From assembly GCF_030409845.1 (NCBI RefSeq), contig NZ_JAUFQQ010000003.1, positions 496,001 through 560,000 of the forward strand: a DNA stretch of 64,000 nt, read 5' to 3'. Positions within the stretch are counted from its first letter, which is position 1; the number at the start of each line of letters is the position of its first letter. Below, one piece after another: positions 17,380 through 25,814 of this stretch. Source of the stretch: Flavobacterium branchiarum (GTDB lineage: Bacteria > Bacteroidota > Bacteroidia > Flavobacteriales > Flavobacteriaceae). The notes below the pieces were generated by a model. It did not search any database. It had not been told where the DNA came from and saw only the letters and a program-made list of their open reading frames with translations. The translations under genes were made by a program, and so were the position numbers.

Positions 17380-17995
17380 CAAAATCACTCAAATCACTTT
17401 TCCGCAAAGTTGAAGAACTGTCTTCCGTTTCAGATGAAAGGGTGCTATCCAAAAGCTCGGCTATTCTTCGGGAAGCATCTTCCATAGAATTTTCCAATAG
17501 GCTGAATAATTCGGTTCCCTGTATTTTTTGAACTATCGCTATCGCTGTTTCCTTTTGGGCTGGTTCCAATTCTTCTTTTTGGAGCAACACCCCCACGGAG
17601 CTTAGTTCTTCAAAGGTAACCCCTTGGGCAAAACCGTCATCGCCACCGGATATTCCGTACCTGTTCCATTCTTCTTCCTCTTCCTCCAAATCAGGCATAT
17701 TACTGAAAACTTCGTCCAGCTCTTCCTTGCGGATTTGAATGCCGACGTTTTCATTTTCGTCGTATTCAATGTCTAAATTAGCGGGGTTTATCTCCGGTTC
17801 CTCAATTTGGCGTTCATTGGCAGCGTTTGGCATTGAAAGGCGTTCTACGGGTTTTGGCTGCCCCATAATATCGGGCAGGTTCGGATTGACTTTCTTCTGC
17901 ATTGGCTTATGCTCCGACCTTTTCTTAATGACAATCTTGTCCTGCACCAGCAGGGCAATGACTATGAGCAGGCATATCACAATTACTGTTTCCAT
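17360..17995 (-). CDS. traD: TraD conjugation protein
   Basis: The 211-residue protein begins with a single N-terminal transmembrane helix (about residues 3-20) and a basic stop-transfer segment (DKIVIKKRSEHK), followed by a long acidic, probably disordered cytoplasmic region rich in E and P. The DLEEEEEEWNRYGISGGDDGF region is typical of the TraD family of Bacteroides-type ICEs. Its molecular role is not established. It is the last gene of the traA-traD block. In elements without cargo here, traE would be expected next, but a 12.4-kb defence island on the opposite strand intervenes. Confidence 0.8.
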   Translation of the reverse strand: METVIVICLLIVIALLVQDKIVIKKRSEHKPMQKKVNPNLPDIMGQPKPVERLSMPNAANERQIEEPEINPANLDIEYDENENVGIQIRKEELDEVFSNMPDLEEEEEEWNRYGISGGDDGFAQGVTFEELSSVGVLLQKEELEPAQKETAIAIVQKIQGTELFSLLENSMEDASRRIAELLDSTLSSETEDSSSTLRKSDLSDFDIGEFL

Positions 17996-18007
17996 AACGT
18001 AGGTTTT

Positions 18008-18313
18008 TTAAAACAAGCCTTTGTACTTTTCCTTGAACTCTTTTGTAATCATATCTTCAAATACTTTAAAATGATGTTCAAGAATATTATTGAGATAGGC
18101 AAACAAGGGTATTTTATCATCGCCTATAATCTGGACTATGCGGGTTAAACGCTCGTGATGTTCAGGACTTAGGTATATGCTTTTATTGCCTCTTTTCTGC
18201 ATTTTATTCATTTGCATAAATGCATTTTCATAGGTTGTTTTAGCTGTATTGCTAACTGTATCGGAGTTGCTGCCGGCTGCAACAGTATTCCTGTTCTTTT
18301 TATCTTTCTTCAT
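18008..18313 (-). CDS. traC: TraC-position DUF3408 protein
   Basis: This 101-residue protein has a basic disordered N-terminus (1-45) and a C-terminal DUF3408 domain with YLSPEHHERLTRIVQ and NNILEHHF, predicted as a ribbon-helix-helix-like or small helical DNA-binding unit. It is clearly paralogous to the protein encoded directly upstream, sharing the HERL.RIVQ and DNILEHHF motifs. The pair is conserved in the traA-traD block of Bacteroides-type ICEs and may help process or position DNA (inference). The start overlaps the stop of its paralogue by 1 nt. Confidence 0.75.
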   Translation of the reverse strand: MKKDKKNRNTVAAGSNSDTVSNTAKTTYENAFMQMNKMQKRGNKSIYLSPEHHERLTRIVQIIGDDKIPLFAYLNNILEHHFKVFEDMITKEFKEKYKGLF

Positions 18314-18717
18314 TATAAAATGGGTTTAAAATGTTCATTGAAATAATCGGTAATATCGTCCCCGTACTCTCTGAAATGATGTTCAAGAATGTTGTCAATG
18401 TAAGAGTAGAGCGTTGTTCTTTCCTCTCTTGTCAGTTGCACGATGCGGAGCAATCTTTCGTGGTATTCAGGGCGTATGTAAACTACCTTGCCGTTACGCC
18501 CCGATGGAAACCGATTGACCAAAAATGTTTCCTCGTAGTCCGCTTTCTTTGATGAACTGTTACGGGCTTTTTCCCTGGGCTTTGTTTCCTTTGGTATATC
18601 CTGCAGTTTATTATTGCTCGGTGGAGCAACAGGCTCATCGCCGCTTATGACGTTCATAAGGTATTCCTCATCAACATTGGGCTTTTCAAAATCGTTGTTT
18701 TTGTTATCTGAAGCCAT
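18313..18717 (-). CDS. traB: TraB-position DUF3408 protein
   Basis: This 134-residue paralogue of the downstream gene has an acidic/polar N-terminus (1-65) and a C-terminal DUF3408 domain with YIRPEYHERLLRIVQ and NILEHHFREYGDDITDYF. Two DUF3408 genes in tandem after a ParA-like gene are the typical traA-traB-traC order. It lies 12 nt after traA. No enzymatic motif is visible; a DNA-binding partner for the ParA-like TraA is the most economical guess. Confidence 0.75.
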   Translation of the reverse strand: MASDNKNNDFEKPNVDEEYLMNVISGDEPVAPPSNNKLQDIPKETKPREKARNSSSKKADYEETFLVNRFPSGRNGKVVYIRPEYHERLLRIVQLTREERTTLYSYIDNILEHHFREYGDDITDYFNEHFKPIL

Positions 18718-18729
18718 ACTTTAATATTT

Positions 18730-19497
18730 TTATAGATGAGTGATTTTTAAAAATTCCTCGACAAGCAAATCCATTTTGGTTGCTTTCATTAGCTGTGGTT
18801 CGGCAGGTAGCAAACTTGACCGGAATACATAACTGCCTGTATCGTCTGTTTCCTTTCGGAAACGCTTGCTGTCCATTATCCTTGTTTCCATTATGGGCAG
18901 GTTGAGTTCTTTGATGACACTTTGATACGCATCATACAAACCTGTTTTTTCCCTGCCGTCCACCTGGTTCCAAAACAGCCACATCTCTTGTTCGGGATTG
19001 CCCTCATCCGTTTGGGGAAGTCCGAGAAAGGCTTTGGTAAAGCCCAATGTACTTTCCACTACCAAACGGTCGGCAGTAATGGGCGAAAAGATGAAGTCCA
19101 TTTTTTTTAAGGTCGTCAGTACACCTTTGGTATTGGCTGTTCCTGGCAGGTCGAAGAAAATAACATCCGGTACAACCGCCGACTGGCTTCTGTATTCCGA
19201 TGCTTTCTCCAAAGCTGTTTCAGCTTTGCATTTAATAATCGGGTATGCTTTTTTGTTGATGGCTTGAAACTGCTTCATTGCCGCCTTTTTATGGTAGTCG
19301 TTCTGCATTATGGTTCTCTTATCCCGTTCACGCATATTGGTCAGGCTGTGTTGCGGAAAGTCGCAGTCCATCACCATCACATTAAAACCTAAACGGTAGT
19401 GAAGCACACTTGCCAGCAAAGTGGTCATTGTAGATTTTCCCACACCGCCTTTTTGGGTGGAGAAGCTGATTTTTAAAGTTTTCTTTGTTGTTTCCAT
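18730..19497 (-). CDS. traA: TraA, ParA-family ATPase
   Basis: The 255-residue protein has the deviant Walker A box KGGVGKST at residues 17-24, preceded by FSTQ, and the MVMDCDFPQHS switch region (about 42-52) of the ParA/MinD superfamily. ParA-like ATPases bind DNA non-specifically with ATP and position cargo. In this gene family, the first of the tra operon, it may place the element or the transfer apparatus. The upstream region carries the phased-repeat promoter (19827-19899) and the oriT region. Confidence 0.92.
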   Translation of the reverse strand: METTKKTLKISFSTQKGGVGKSTMTTLLASVLHYRLGFNVMVMDCDFPQHSLTNMRERDKRTIMQNDYHKKAAMKQFQAINKKAYPIIKCKAETALEKASEYRSQSAVVPDVIFFDLPGTANTKGVLTTLKKMDFIFSPITADRLVVESTLGFTKAFLGLPQTDEGNPEQEMWLFWNQVDGREKTGLYDAYQSVIKELNLPIMETRIMDSKRFRKETDDTGSYVFRSSLLPAEPQLMKATKMDLLVEEFLKITHL

Positions 19498-19826
19498 TAT
19501 TTAAAAATTTATTGTTACACACTTTATTTGTTTTGCAGGATTGAATATTGGTTTATCTGATTATTACCTCATTCCTATATTCCTGCATTCCCTTTTGGGT
19601 ACTTTCCTGCACAGGTATCTGCTTTCATTTTTGCCTTGTAAGGCACATTCTTTGGCAAGTGGCAAAACTTGCAACAGGTAAATTGCTTTACCGCTTTTAT
19701 GCTTTTACACTTTTATTGTTTTATGCTTTTAAAACCCTATGCTTTTATTCCAAACTGTCTGTTTGCAAACCTGATTTTCTTCTTTGTTTAGATACATTTT
19801 TTACTACCTGCACTAAAATTATACGG

Positions 19827-19899
19827 CAAATAAAGCGATTGATTTGCCCGCTGATTGCGGTGTGGCAGTGTTTGGCGTTCAAAGGCAGTGTTTGGCACA
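19827..19899 (-). promoter_or_regulatory. traA promoter with four 10-bp-phased GGC repeats
   Basis: On the plus strand GGCAGT (19864), GGCGTT (19874), GGCAGT (19884) and GGCACA (19894) start exactly 10 bp apart. The 13-mer GGCAGTGTTTGGC occurs twice, 20 bp apart. On the minus strand ACTGCCAC is followed, at the conserved spacing, by the -7-like box TTTATTTG (19834-19827). In CTnDOT the excisionase Xis2d is reported to bind the mob-tra intergenic region, which makes these repeats a candidate site. Confidence 0.7.
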
Positions 19900-19993
19900 G
19901 CTATACAGTACAATGCTTTCGTAAACAGGGCTTTACTTTGTACAGTGATTTTTATTAATGGATTTATGCAAAATTCTTTTGACAAATCGGAGG

Positions 19994-20131
19994 GTAACGA
20001 GAACGGCATCGAGCCGTTTTTCCCTGTTACATTTAATCCGTCCCGTAGGGCGGATTTTTGTGTTCAACAGAACACGGCAAGTTGTGTTTTGAGGCACTCG
20101 AAACCGAGTTAGTGCCTCAAAACAACTTGCC
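19994..20131. other. Probable origin of transfer (oriT) with nested inverted repeats
   Basis: Directly upstream of mobA/mobB, three inverted repeats are seen. (1) AACGGC/GCCGTT at 20002-20018 lies inside an outer GTAAC/GTTAC pair at 19994-20030. (2) A long hairpin has arms at 20076-20098 and 20111-20131 that match over 21 bp apart from a 2-nt bulge. (3) Within its loop, ACTCG/CGAGT at 20096-20109 forms an alternative small stem. Position between the tra and mob operons and next to the relaxase gene is where Bacteroides-type ICEs keep oriT. The nick site is not identifiable by eye. Confidence 0.6.
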
Positions 20132-20195
20132 CTGCCGGGGGCTAAAAAACACTCTCCGAAGTCGAGGTTTTGTGTGGATTAAAAATGGATTAGTG

Positions 20196-20633
20196 ATGAA
20201 TGATAACAGTAACAAAAAACAGAATAAGGGCGGACGGACACCTAAAACCGACCCAAGCATCCACCGCCACGTTTTCCGTCTTACAGACGAAGAAAATGCC
20301 AAACTTTTATCGCTTTTTGAAGCATCGGGAATGCCCAATAAAGCAAAGTTTATCATTTCCCTGCTGTTCAGTAAGGAAATGAAATTGGTCAAAATTGACA
20401 AAGGAACGGTTGATTTTTATATGCGGCTGACTTCTTTTCACAGCCAGTTCCGTTCCGTTGGCGTGAATTACAATCAGATTGTGAAGCTGTTGTATCGTCA
20501 TTTTTCCGAGAAAAAGGCGGGAGCATTTCTCTATAAATTGGAAAAACAGACGGCTGAAATGGCAGTATTATGCCAAAAAATTATTCAGATAAGTGAGGAA
20601 TTTGAAACCAAACACCTGAAAAAACAGCCTTAG
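20196..20633 (+). CDS. mobA: MobA, relaxosome accessory protein
   Basis: The start at 20196 (MNDNSNKKQ) is chosen because the upstream in-frame extension crosses the oriT hairpin. The 145-residue protein is basic and helical. RHVFRLTDEENAKL is followed by NKAKFIISLLF, a ribbon-helix-helix-like beginning, then a helical region with VGVNYNQIVK, which is conserved among MobC/MobA-type mobilisation accessory proteins. It should bind oriT and recruit the relaxase MobB. The stop is 2 nt before mobB, so the two are coupled. Confidence 0.87.
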   Translation: MNDNSNKKQNKGGRTPKTDPSIHRHVFRLTDEENAKLLSLFEASGMPNKAKFIISLLFSKEMKLVKIDKGTVDFYMRLTSFHSQFRSVGVNYNQIVKLLYRHFSEKKAGAFLYKLEKQTAEMAVLCQKIIQISEEFETKHLKKQP

Positions 20634-20635
20634 AA

Positions 20636-21922
20636 ATGATAGCGAAAATTGGCAGAAGCGGAAATTTATACGGTGCATTGGCATACAATCAGCTCAAAGT
20701 GGAGCATGAAAACGGACAGATTTTGTTTGCCAATAAGATGATTGAAACCGCCAATGGTCATTATTCCGTTGCACAATTAGCCCAATCTTTTGCTCCTTAC
20801 CTGATAGCCAACCGCAATACAGAAAAGCATACGTTGCATATTTCGCTCAATCCCGACCCGAAAGACAAGGTAAGTGATGACAAGTTTAGGGAAATAGCAG
20901 AAGAATATATGCGGGAAATGGGCTACAGCGAACAGCCTTTTGTGGTATTTAAACATACAGATATTGACCGCAGCCATATCCATATCGTATCGGTTTGCGT
21001 GGACGAGGAGGGCAAAAAGATTTCGGACAAGTTCGAGAAAATGCGGTCTATGAATGTATGCCGTCAACTCGAAAGCAAACACGGATTGATACCAGCCACG
21101 GACAAGGAACATAAGCAAAATGACAAGGTATTCCGTCCGGTGGATTATCGGGCTGGCGACGTGAAAAGCCAAATCGCTTCGGTAGTCCGACACCTTCCGA
21201 ATTATTATCAATACCAAACTTTGGGCGAATACAACGCTTTGCTTTCCCTTTTCAATGTAACTACTGAAAAAGTGGAAGGTGAATTGCAGGGAAAGTTGAG
21301 ACAGGGGTTACTCTACATCCCATTAAATGAAAAGGGAGAAAGAGCCGGACATCCGTTTAAGGCTTCTTTATTCGGAAAGAACGCTGGGCTTCCAGCATTA
21401 GAACTGCATTTTGCGAAATGCAAAACGGCTATGAAAGACAATCCAACCCAAAAAACTTTACAATCAGCAGTTACCATTGCCCTGAAATCAACAAGTGATG
21501 AGCAGGCTTTTAAAAAGAAAATAGGCGAACAGGGCATTAACGTAGTGGTGCGGAGAAATGATACAGGACGGATTTACGGAATAACTTTTATAGACCACAA
21601 CTCTAAAACTGTTTGGAACGGCTCACGTTTGGGCAAGGAACTTTCTGCAAATACCTTCAATGATTATTGGAACAATAACATTAAACCGGAGATTAAAGAA
21701 ACTGTTGTACAACAACCAAAAAGATCCACATCAAATGATGCGGATCTTCTGCAGGAAGAACCACACCATTTGTTCGACTTCCTGAATACTGAAAAACACG
21801 AAGATGGTTTGATTGAAGCATTAGGCGGCTTATTGCCCGAAGTTCAGGGCGAAGATTATGAGGAACATAATTTTGCCAACAAAATGAAGAAGAAAAGTAA
21901 ACGCAATAGAGGTCATAAATAA
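20636..21922 (+). CDS. mobB: MobB relaxase
   Basis: The 428-residue protein has the relaxase histidine triad: H107 in KHTDIDRSH and H114-I-H116. An upstream HTLHISLNPDPKD block and an N-terminal region with a tyrosine at residue 12 (LYGALAYNQ) supply candidate nicking tyrosines. This is the Bacteroidota MobB type within the broad MOBP class. It should nick one strand at oriT and pilot it into the recipient via the coupling protein MobC. The C-terminal third is divergent and ends in a basic tail. Normally mobC follows directly; here two cargo genes on the other strand intervene. Confidence 0.92.
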   Translation: MIAKIGRSGNLYGALAYNQLKVEHENGQILFANKMIETANGHYSVAQLAQSFAPYLIANRNTEKHTLHISLNPDPKDKVSDDKFREIAEEYMREMGYSEQPFVVFKHTDIDRSHIHIVSVCVDEEGKKISDKFEKMRSMNVCRQLESKHGLIPATDKEHKQNDKVFRPVDYRAGDVKSQIASVVRHLPNYYQYQTLGEYNALLSLFNVTTEKVEGELQGKLRQGLLYIPLNEKGERAGHPFKASLFGKNAGLPALELHFAKCKTAMKDNPTQKTLQSAVTIALKSTSDEQAFKKKIGEQGINVVVRRNDTGRIYGITFIDHNSKTVWNGSRLGKELSANTFNDYWNNNIKPEIKETVVQQPKRSTSNDADLLQEEPHHLFDFLNTEKHEDGLIEALGGLLPEVQGEDYEEHNFANKMKKKSKRNRGHK

Positions 21923-21941
21923 AATATCCTAATCAGATATT
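21921..21941 (+). terminator. Weak AT-rich hairpin after mobB
   Basis: AAATATC (21921-21927) and GATATTT (21935-21941) can form a 7-bp stem with a 7-nt loop at the mobB stop. It is AT-rich and lacks a strong T-tract, so termination is only possible. Confidence 0.3.
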
Positions 21942-21986
21942 TAACGATTACGACGCCTAATTAAATCATTTACTATCAATATTCAT

Positions 21987-22997
21987 TTAAAGCAAATTCT
22001 TATGTTTCATCAAATAATCCATTGCTTCCTTTACTGCTTGTTTGCCGTCTTTTGGATTAAATCCCAATTCATTTCTTGACTTGGAAATATCAAAATCCTG
22101 TTGCAAGCCAGAGAACATAGCAATTTCTTTTGTAGTCAGGACAGGTGGTTTTCCACTCAACTTTGCCGAAAATTCCATAAAACCAGCAATAGCATATAGC
22201 ACGAATTTAGGAACGGAACCAGGCACCTTAAGTTTTAGCTCTGGATAAAACTTTTGTGCCAATTTAGTGGTATCGGTAATAGTCATACATTTTTCATTGG
22301 CAAGAATATATCGTTCTCCTGATCGCCCTTTTTGTGCAGCCAGATAACATCCTTCTGCTACATCTTTTACATCTACCCAATTCAAAGTAATTTTTGTATC
22401 CATAGGAATTTGCTTGTTTAGTATCAATCTCAAAACACCATATGAAACATTCAAAGGAAGAAAAGCTTCACTACCTATCATTGCTCCGGGCATCACGGAT
22501 ACCAGTTCAATTCCCAAATCTTTAGCCATTTGAAAAGCCAGCTTTTCACCATCATTTTTAGAATTGTAGTACATATCTCTTCGATCAGGGTTGTATCCGT
22601 TACTTTCCTTAATAGGCAGATTGGTATAATCTAGTGCAGCAATAGAACTCACATAAACAATCTTCTTAACGCCAGCCTCAACTGCGGCTTCAATCGTATA
22701 GCGAGTGCCCTGCATGTTCACATCATAAATCTCTTTCTTCGGGTCTTTTGCCCATAACTTGAATGCTGCACCTACCGCATAAAATGTATCTACACCTTGC
22801 AAGGCTCTAACAAAGGAAGCTTTGTCAGTAATATCAGCTTGAACCACTTCGCAATCCAATCCCTTAAAACATTCTTTGTTGTTGATATCCCGAACAGATG
22901 CCCGAACCTGAAATCCTTTTTTAATGAGTAACCTTACAAGATTATTTCCCAAATGCCCATTAGCACCCGATACCAATACTAATTTCTTACTTGTCAT
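21987..22997 (-). CDS. NAD(P)-dependent epimerase/reductase of the extended SDR family
   Basis: The start MTSKKLVLVSGANGHLG at 22997 is chosen because it sits just before the first beta strand; earlier ATGs add only nine residues. The nucleotide-binding motif GANGHLG lies near residues 11-17, the VSS catalytic segment near 115-120, and the YxxxK pair in MYYNSKNDGE near 144-149. The family resembles dihydroflavonol-4-reductase or cinnamoyl-CoA-reductase-like enzymes, but the substrate cannot be inferred. It shares orientation with the Crp-type regulator immediately upstream and splits mobB from mobC, so it appears to be cargo. Confidence 0.85.
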   Translation of the reverse strand: MTSKKLVLVSGANGHLGNNLVRLLIKKGFQVRASVRDINNKECFKGLDCEVVQADITDKASFVRALQGVDTFYAVGAAFKLWAKDPKKEIYDVNMQGTRYTIEAAVEAGVKKIVYVSSIAALDYTNLPIKESNGYNPDRRDMYYNSKNDGEKLAFQMAKDLGIELVSVMPGAMIGSEAFLPLNVSYGVLRLILNKQIPMDTKITLNWVDVKDVAEGCYLAAQKGRSGERYILANEKCMTITDTTKLAQKFYPELKLKVPGSVPKFVLYAIAGFMEFSAKLSGKPPVLTTKEIAMFSGLQQDFDISKSRNELGFNPKDGKQAVKEAMDYLMKHKNLL

Positions 22998-23061
22998 ATA
23001 CATTGATTTTAAATGATAGGGCAAAGTTCATCGTTGCTCATTCAAAACCACTTCACAAATG

Positions 23062-23637
23062 TTACCTAATAATCTGTTTACGGATACGGCTCAGGCTTTT
23101 AGGGTTCATTCCAAGAAAAGAAGCGATGTACTGCATCGGGACATTGTGAAGTACTTCGGGATAATTTTCAATTAATTTAAGATAGCGTCGTTCCGCAGTA
23201 AGTGTAGCCAGTTCTTTAGAGCGGTTTTCATTGTAAGATAAAGATTGCTGAAACACCAGAATACTAAAGTCCTTAAATGAAGAGCTTTGTTGTATAAGCA
23301 AATCAAGGTCGGTCTTTGTAATACGTAAAAGTTCACATTCGGTAACGCATTCAAGATTTTCGTCAGATTTCTTTTGATTGGAAAAATTAGTATAAGAAGT
23401 AATGAAGCCCGGCGGGCAATTGATGTGTGTTGTCACTTCATCGCCATTGTCGTTGTAGTGGAACAACCTCACAAACCCCGATACTACAAAATACAAATAG
23501 CCTGGAATTTTTCCTTCTTCTTCAAGAATACGGTTTTTAGGAAACAATACAGGTTCAAAATATCGAATACACAAATCTCTTTCAAAATCTGAAAGAGATA
23601 CGCTCTGTGCGATAAGTTGAATAAGCTGATTGTGCAT
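23062..23637 (-). CDS. Crp/Fnr-family transcriptional regulator
   Basis: The start MHNQLIQLIAQ (23637) fits the family better than the ATG seven codons upstream. The 191-residue protein has a cyclic-nucleotide-binding beta-barrel (about 30-115, with FPKNRILEEEGKIPGYLYFVVSGFVRLF) and a C-terminal helix-turn-helix ending ASFLGMNPKSLSRIRKQ. This is the Bacteroidota Crp/Fnr subgroup often found beside an oxidoreductase it controls, so regulation of the adjacent SDR gene is likely (inference). It lies 64 nt upstream of the SDR start. Confidence 0.9.
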   Translation of the reverse strand: MHNQLIQLIAQSVSLSDFERDLCIRYFEPVLFPKNRILEEEGKIPGYLYFVVSGFVRLFHYNDNGDEVTTHINCPPGFITSYTNFSNQKKSDENLECVTECELLRITKTDLDLLIQQSSSFKDFSILVFQQSLSYNENRSKELATLTAERRYLKLIENYPEVLHNVPMQYIASFLGMNPKSLSRIRKQIIR

Positions 23638-23699
23638 CTTGCAAAGATAAAAAAACATCCTACTACACAGTGAAAGCTATATCCATATTTTGTTATACT

Positions 23700-23771
23700 T
23701 AGACAAACACCACCACTGGAAGCCAAACACTGCCACATAATTATAGCCACTCTGCATAGCTCATAAATTCA
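23700..23771 (+). promoter_or_regulatory. mobC promoter with 10-bp-phased repeats
   Basis: In plus-strand reading, GACAAACAC (23702), ACC (23712), GCCAAACAC (23722) and GCC (23732) repeat every 10 bp. GCCAAACACTGCC (23722-23734) is the exact reverse complement of the 13-mer found twice at traA. A -7-like box TAAATTCA (23764-23771) lies at the same spacing as in the other ICE promoters. mobC begins 25 nt further on. Confidence 0.65.
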
Positions 23772-23796
23772 CGCCCGAACATTAAAACTTAAAATA

Positions 23797-25797
23797 ATGC
23801 AGGGAGAAGACGATTTAAGAGGTTTAGCCAAGATTATGGCTTTTATGCGAGCAGTAAGTATCCTCATCGTATTGATGCACCTTTATTGGTTTTGTTACGG
23901 TTTCTTTATAGAACGTGGCTGGACGTTAGAAGTCATCAATAAAATATTAGGCAATTTTCAACGAACTGCCGGTCTGTTTTCACATACACTTTACACCAAA
24001 GTATTTGCAATAGTATTGTTAGCATTAAGTTGTCTGGGGACCAAAGGCGTGAAGAATGAAAAAATAACCTGGCCCAAAATTTATGTGGCTTTGGGAATTG
24101 GATTTGTGCTGTTCTTTCTGAACACATTCTTATTGAAGCTAACACCCATCATTGGTACATTCTTTTATATCCTCACGCTTGCTTTGGGATATATTGCTCT
24201 GATGATGGCTGGTGTATGGATCAGCCGTTTATTACGCACCAACTTGATGGATGATGTTTTCAATAATGAGAACGAAAGTTTCCAACAGGAAACCAAATTG
24301 ATGGAGAACGAGTATTCTGTCAATCTACCTACAAAGTTTTATTACAAGAATAAATGGAATGACGGCTGGGTTAATATTGTCAATCCTTTTCGGGCAACGA
24401 TAGTTTTAGGAACTCCCGGTTCCGGAAAATCCTATGCCGTTGTGAACAATTATATCAAGCAGCAGATTGAGAAAGGTTTTTCAATGTATATATACGATTT
24501 CAAGTTTGATGATCTTTCAACCATTGCCTACAATCATTTATTAAAGCATCGGGATAAATATAAAGTGCAACCGAAATTCTACGTCATCAACTTTGACGAC
24601 CCACGCAAGAGCCACCGTTGCAATCCGCTCAATCCAGTTTTTATGACGGACATTTCAGATGCTTACGAAGCGGCTTATACCATAATGTTAAACCTCAACC
24701 GAAGCTGGATACAGAAACAAGGCGATTTCTTTGTGGAAAGCCCAATTATCTTGTTAGCAGCAATCATTTGGTATCTGAAAATCTATGATAATGGTAAATA
24801 CTGCACATTTCCACACGCCATCGAATTGCTGAATAAAAAGTATTCAGACGTATTTACGATATTAACTTCCTATCCTGATTTAGAAAATTATTTGTCACCT
24901 TTTATGGATGCCTGGCAAGGTGGAGCACAGGATCAATTACAGGGTCAGATTGCATCTGCAAAAATTCCATTGTCAAGAATGATTAGCCCACAATTGTATT
25001 GGGTAATGACGGGCGATGATTTTTCATTAGACATCAACAACCCGAAAGAACCAAAGATTTTGTGTGTAGGTAATAATCCCGACCGCCAAAATATTTATTC
25101 GGCAGCATTGGGTTTGTACAATTCCAGAATTGTAAAGCTCATTAACAAAAAAGGGCAATTAAAAAGTTCCGTAATCATAGATGAGTTGCCCACCATTTAC
25201 TTTAGGGGGCTGGACAATCTAATCGCAACGGCGAGAAGTAACAAGGTCGCAGTCTGTTTGGGCTTTCAGGATTATTCGCAATTGATACGAGATTATGGAG
25301 ATAAGGAAGCAAAGGTTATACAAAATACCGTCGGTAATATTTTCAGTGGTCAAGTAGTGGGTGAAACAGCAAAAAGCCTTTCGGAGCGTTTCGGAAAAGT
25401 ATTGCAGAAACGCCAGAGTTTATCAATCAACAGGAATGATACTTCAACTTCTATATCGACACAGTTAGATAGCCTTATTCCAGCTTCCAAAATATCAACA
25501 CTTACGCAAGGGATGTTTGTAGGTTCTGTTTCCGACAACTTTGATGAACGTATCGAGCAAAAAATATTTCATGCTGAAATTGTGGTGGATAATGATAAAG
25601 TAACTACTGAAACCAAAGCCTATCAGAAGATACCCGAAGTTTTATCCTTTGTTGATGAACATGGAGAAGATAAAATGAAACAGGATATTGAGGCAAATTA
25701 CAGACAGATAAAACTGGATATTGTTCATATTATCGAAAGTGAGCTGGAACGAATTAAAAATGATCCAGATTTACAGCATTTGATTACAGATTTGTAG
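23797..25797 (+). CDS. mobC: MobC, VirD4/TraG-type coupling protein
   Basis: The 666-residue protein has several N-terminal transmembrane helices (about 15-38, 65-80, 95-113 and 118-145). A cytosolic ATPase domain follows with Walker A GTPGSGKS at residues 205-212 and a Walker B-like SSVIIDELPTIY around 455-466. This is the type IV coupling protein that connects the relaxase-DNA complex to the mating channel, called MobC in Bacteroides elements. It is expressed from its own phased-repeat promoter. It converges with the araC-type gene 17 nt beyond its stop. Confidence 0.94.
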   Translation: MQGEDDLRGLAKIMAFMRAVSILIVLMHLYWFCYGFFIERGWTLEVINKILGNFQRTAGLFSHTLYTKVFAIVLLALSCLGTKGVKNEKITWPKIYVALGIGFVLFFLNTFLLKLTPIIGTFFYILTLALGYIALMMAGVWISRLLRTNLMDDVFNNENESFQQETKLMENEYSVNLPTKFYYKNKWNDGWVNIVNPFRATIVLGTPGSGKSYAVVNNYIKQQIEKGFSMYIYDFKFDDLSTIAYNHLLKHRDKYKVQPKFYVINFDDPRKSHRCNPLNPVFMTDISDAYEAAYTIMLNLNRSWIQKQGDFFVESPIILLAAIIWYLKIYDNGKYCTFPHAIELLNKKYSDVFTILTSYPDLENYLSPFMDAWQGGAQDQLQGQIASAKIPLSRMISPQLYWVMTGDDFSLDINNPKEPKILCVGNNPDRQNIYSAALGLYNSRIVKLINKKGQLKSSVIIDELPTIYFRGLDNLIATARSNKVAVCLGFQDYSQLIRDYGDKEAKVIQNTVGNIFSGQVVGETAKSLSERFGKVLQKRQSLSINRNDTSTSISTQLDSLIPASKISTLTQGMFVGSVSDNFDERIEQKIFHAEIVVDNDKVTTETKAYQKIPEVLSFVDEHGEDKMKQDIEANYRQIKLDIVHIIESELERIKNDPDLQHLITDL

Positions 25798-25814
25798 ATA
25801 AATTTCTTTTCCTA

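Larger units (their letters stand above)
19498..20195. other. Divergent tra/mob intergenic region
   Basis: This 698-bp non-coding stretch separates traA (minus) from mobA (plus). The first part (19498-19800) is AT-rich leader for traA, in which I see nothing specific apart from T-rich runs. The middle holds the phased GGC repeats. The right part carries several inverted repeats consistent with a transfer origin. Short open frames here have no recognisable product and overlap the repeats, so I treat them as non-coding. Confidence 0.7.

Noticed and set aside
19963..20112. Small ORF across the oriT hairpin
   Set aside because: The frame overlaps all inverted repeats and its product matches nothing I know; the repeats explain the sequence better.
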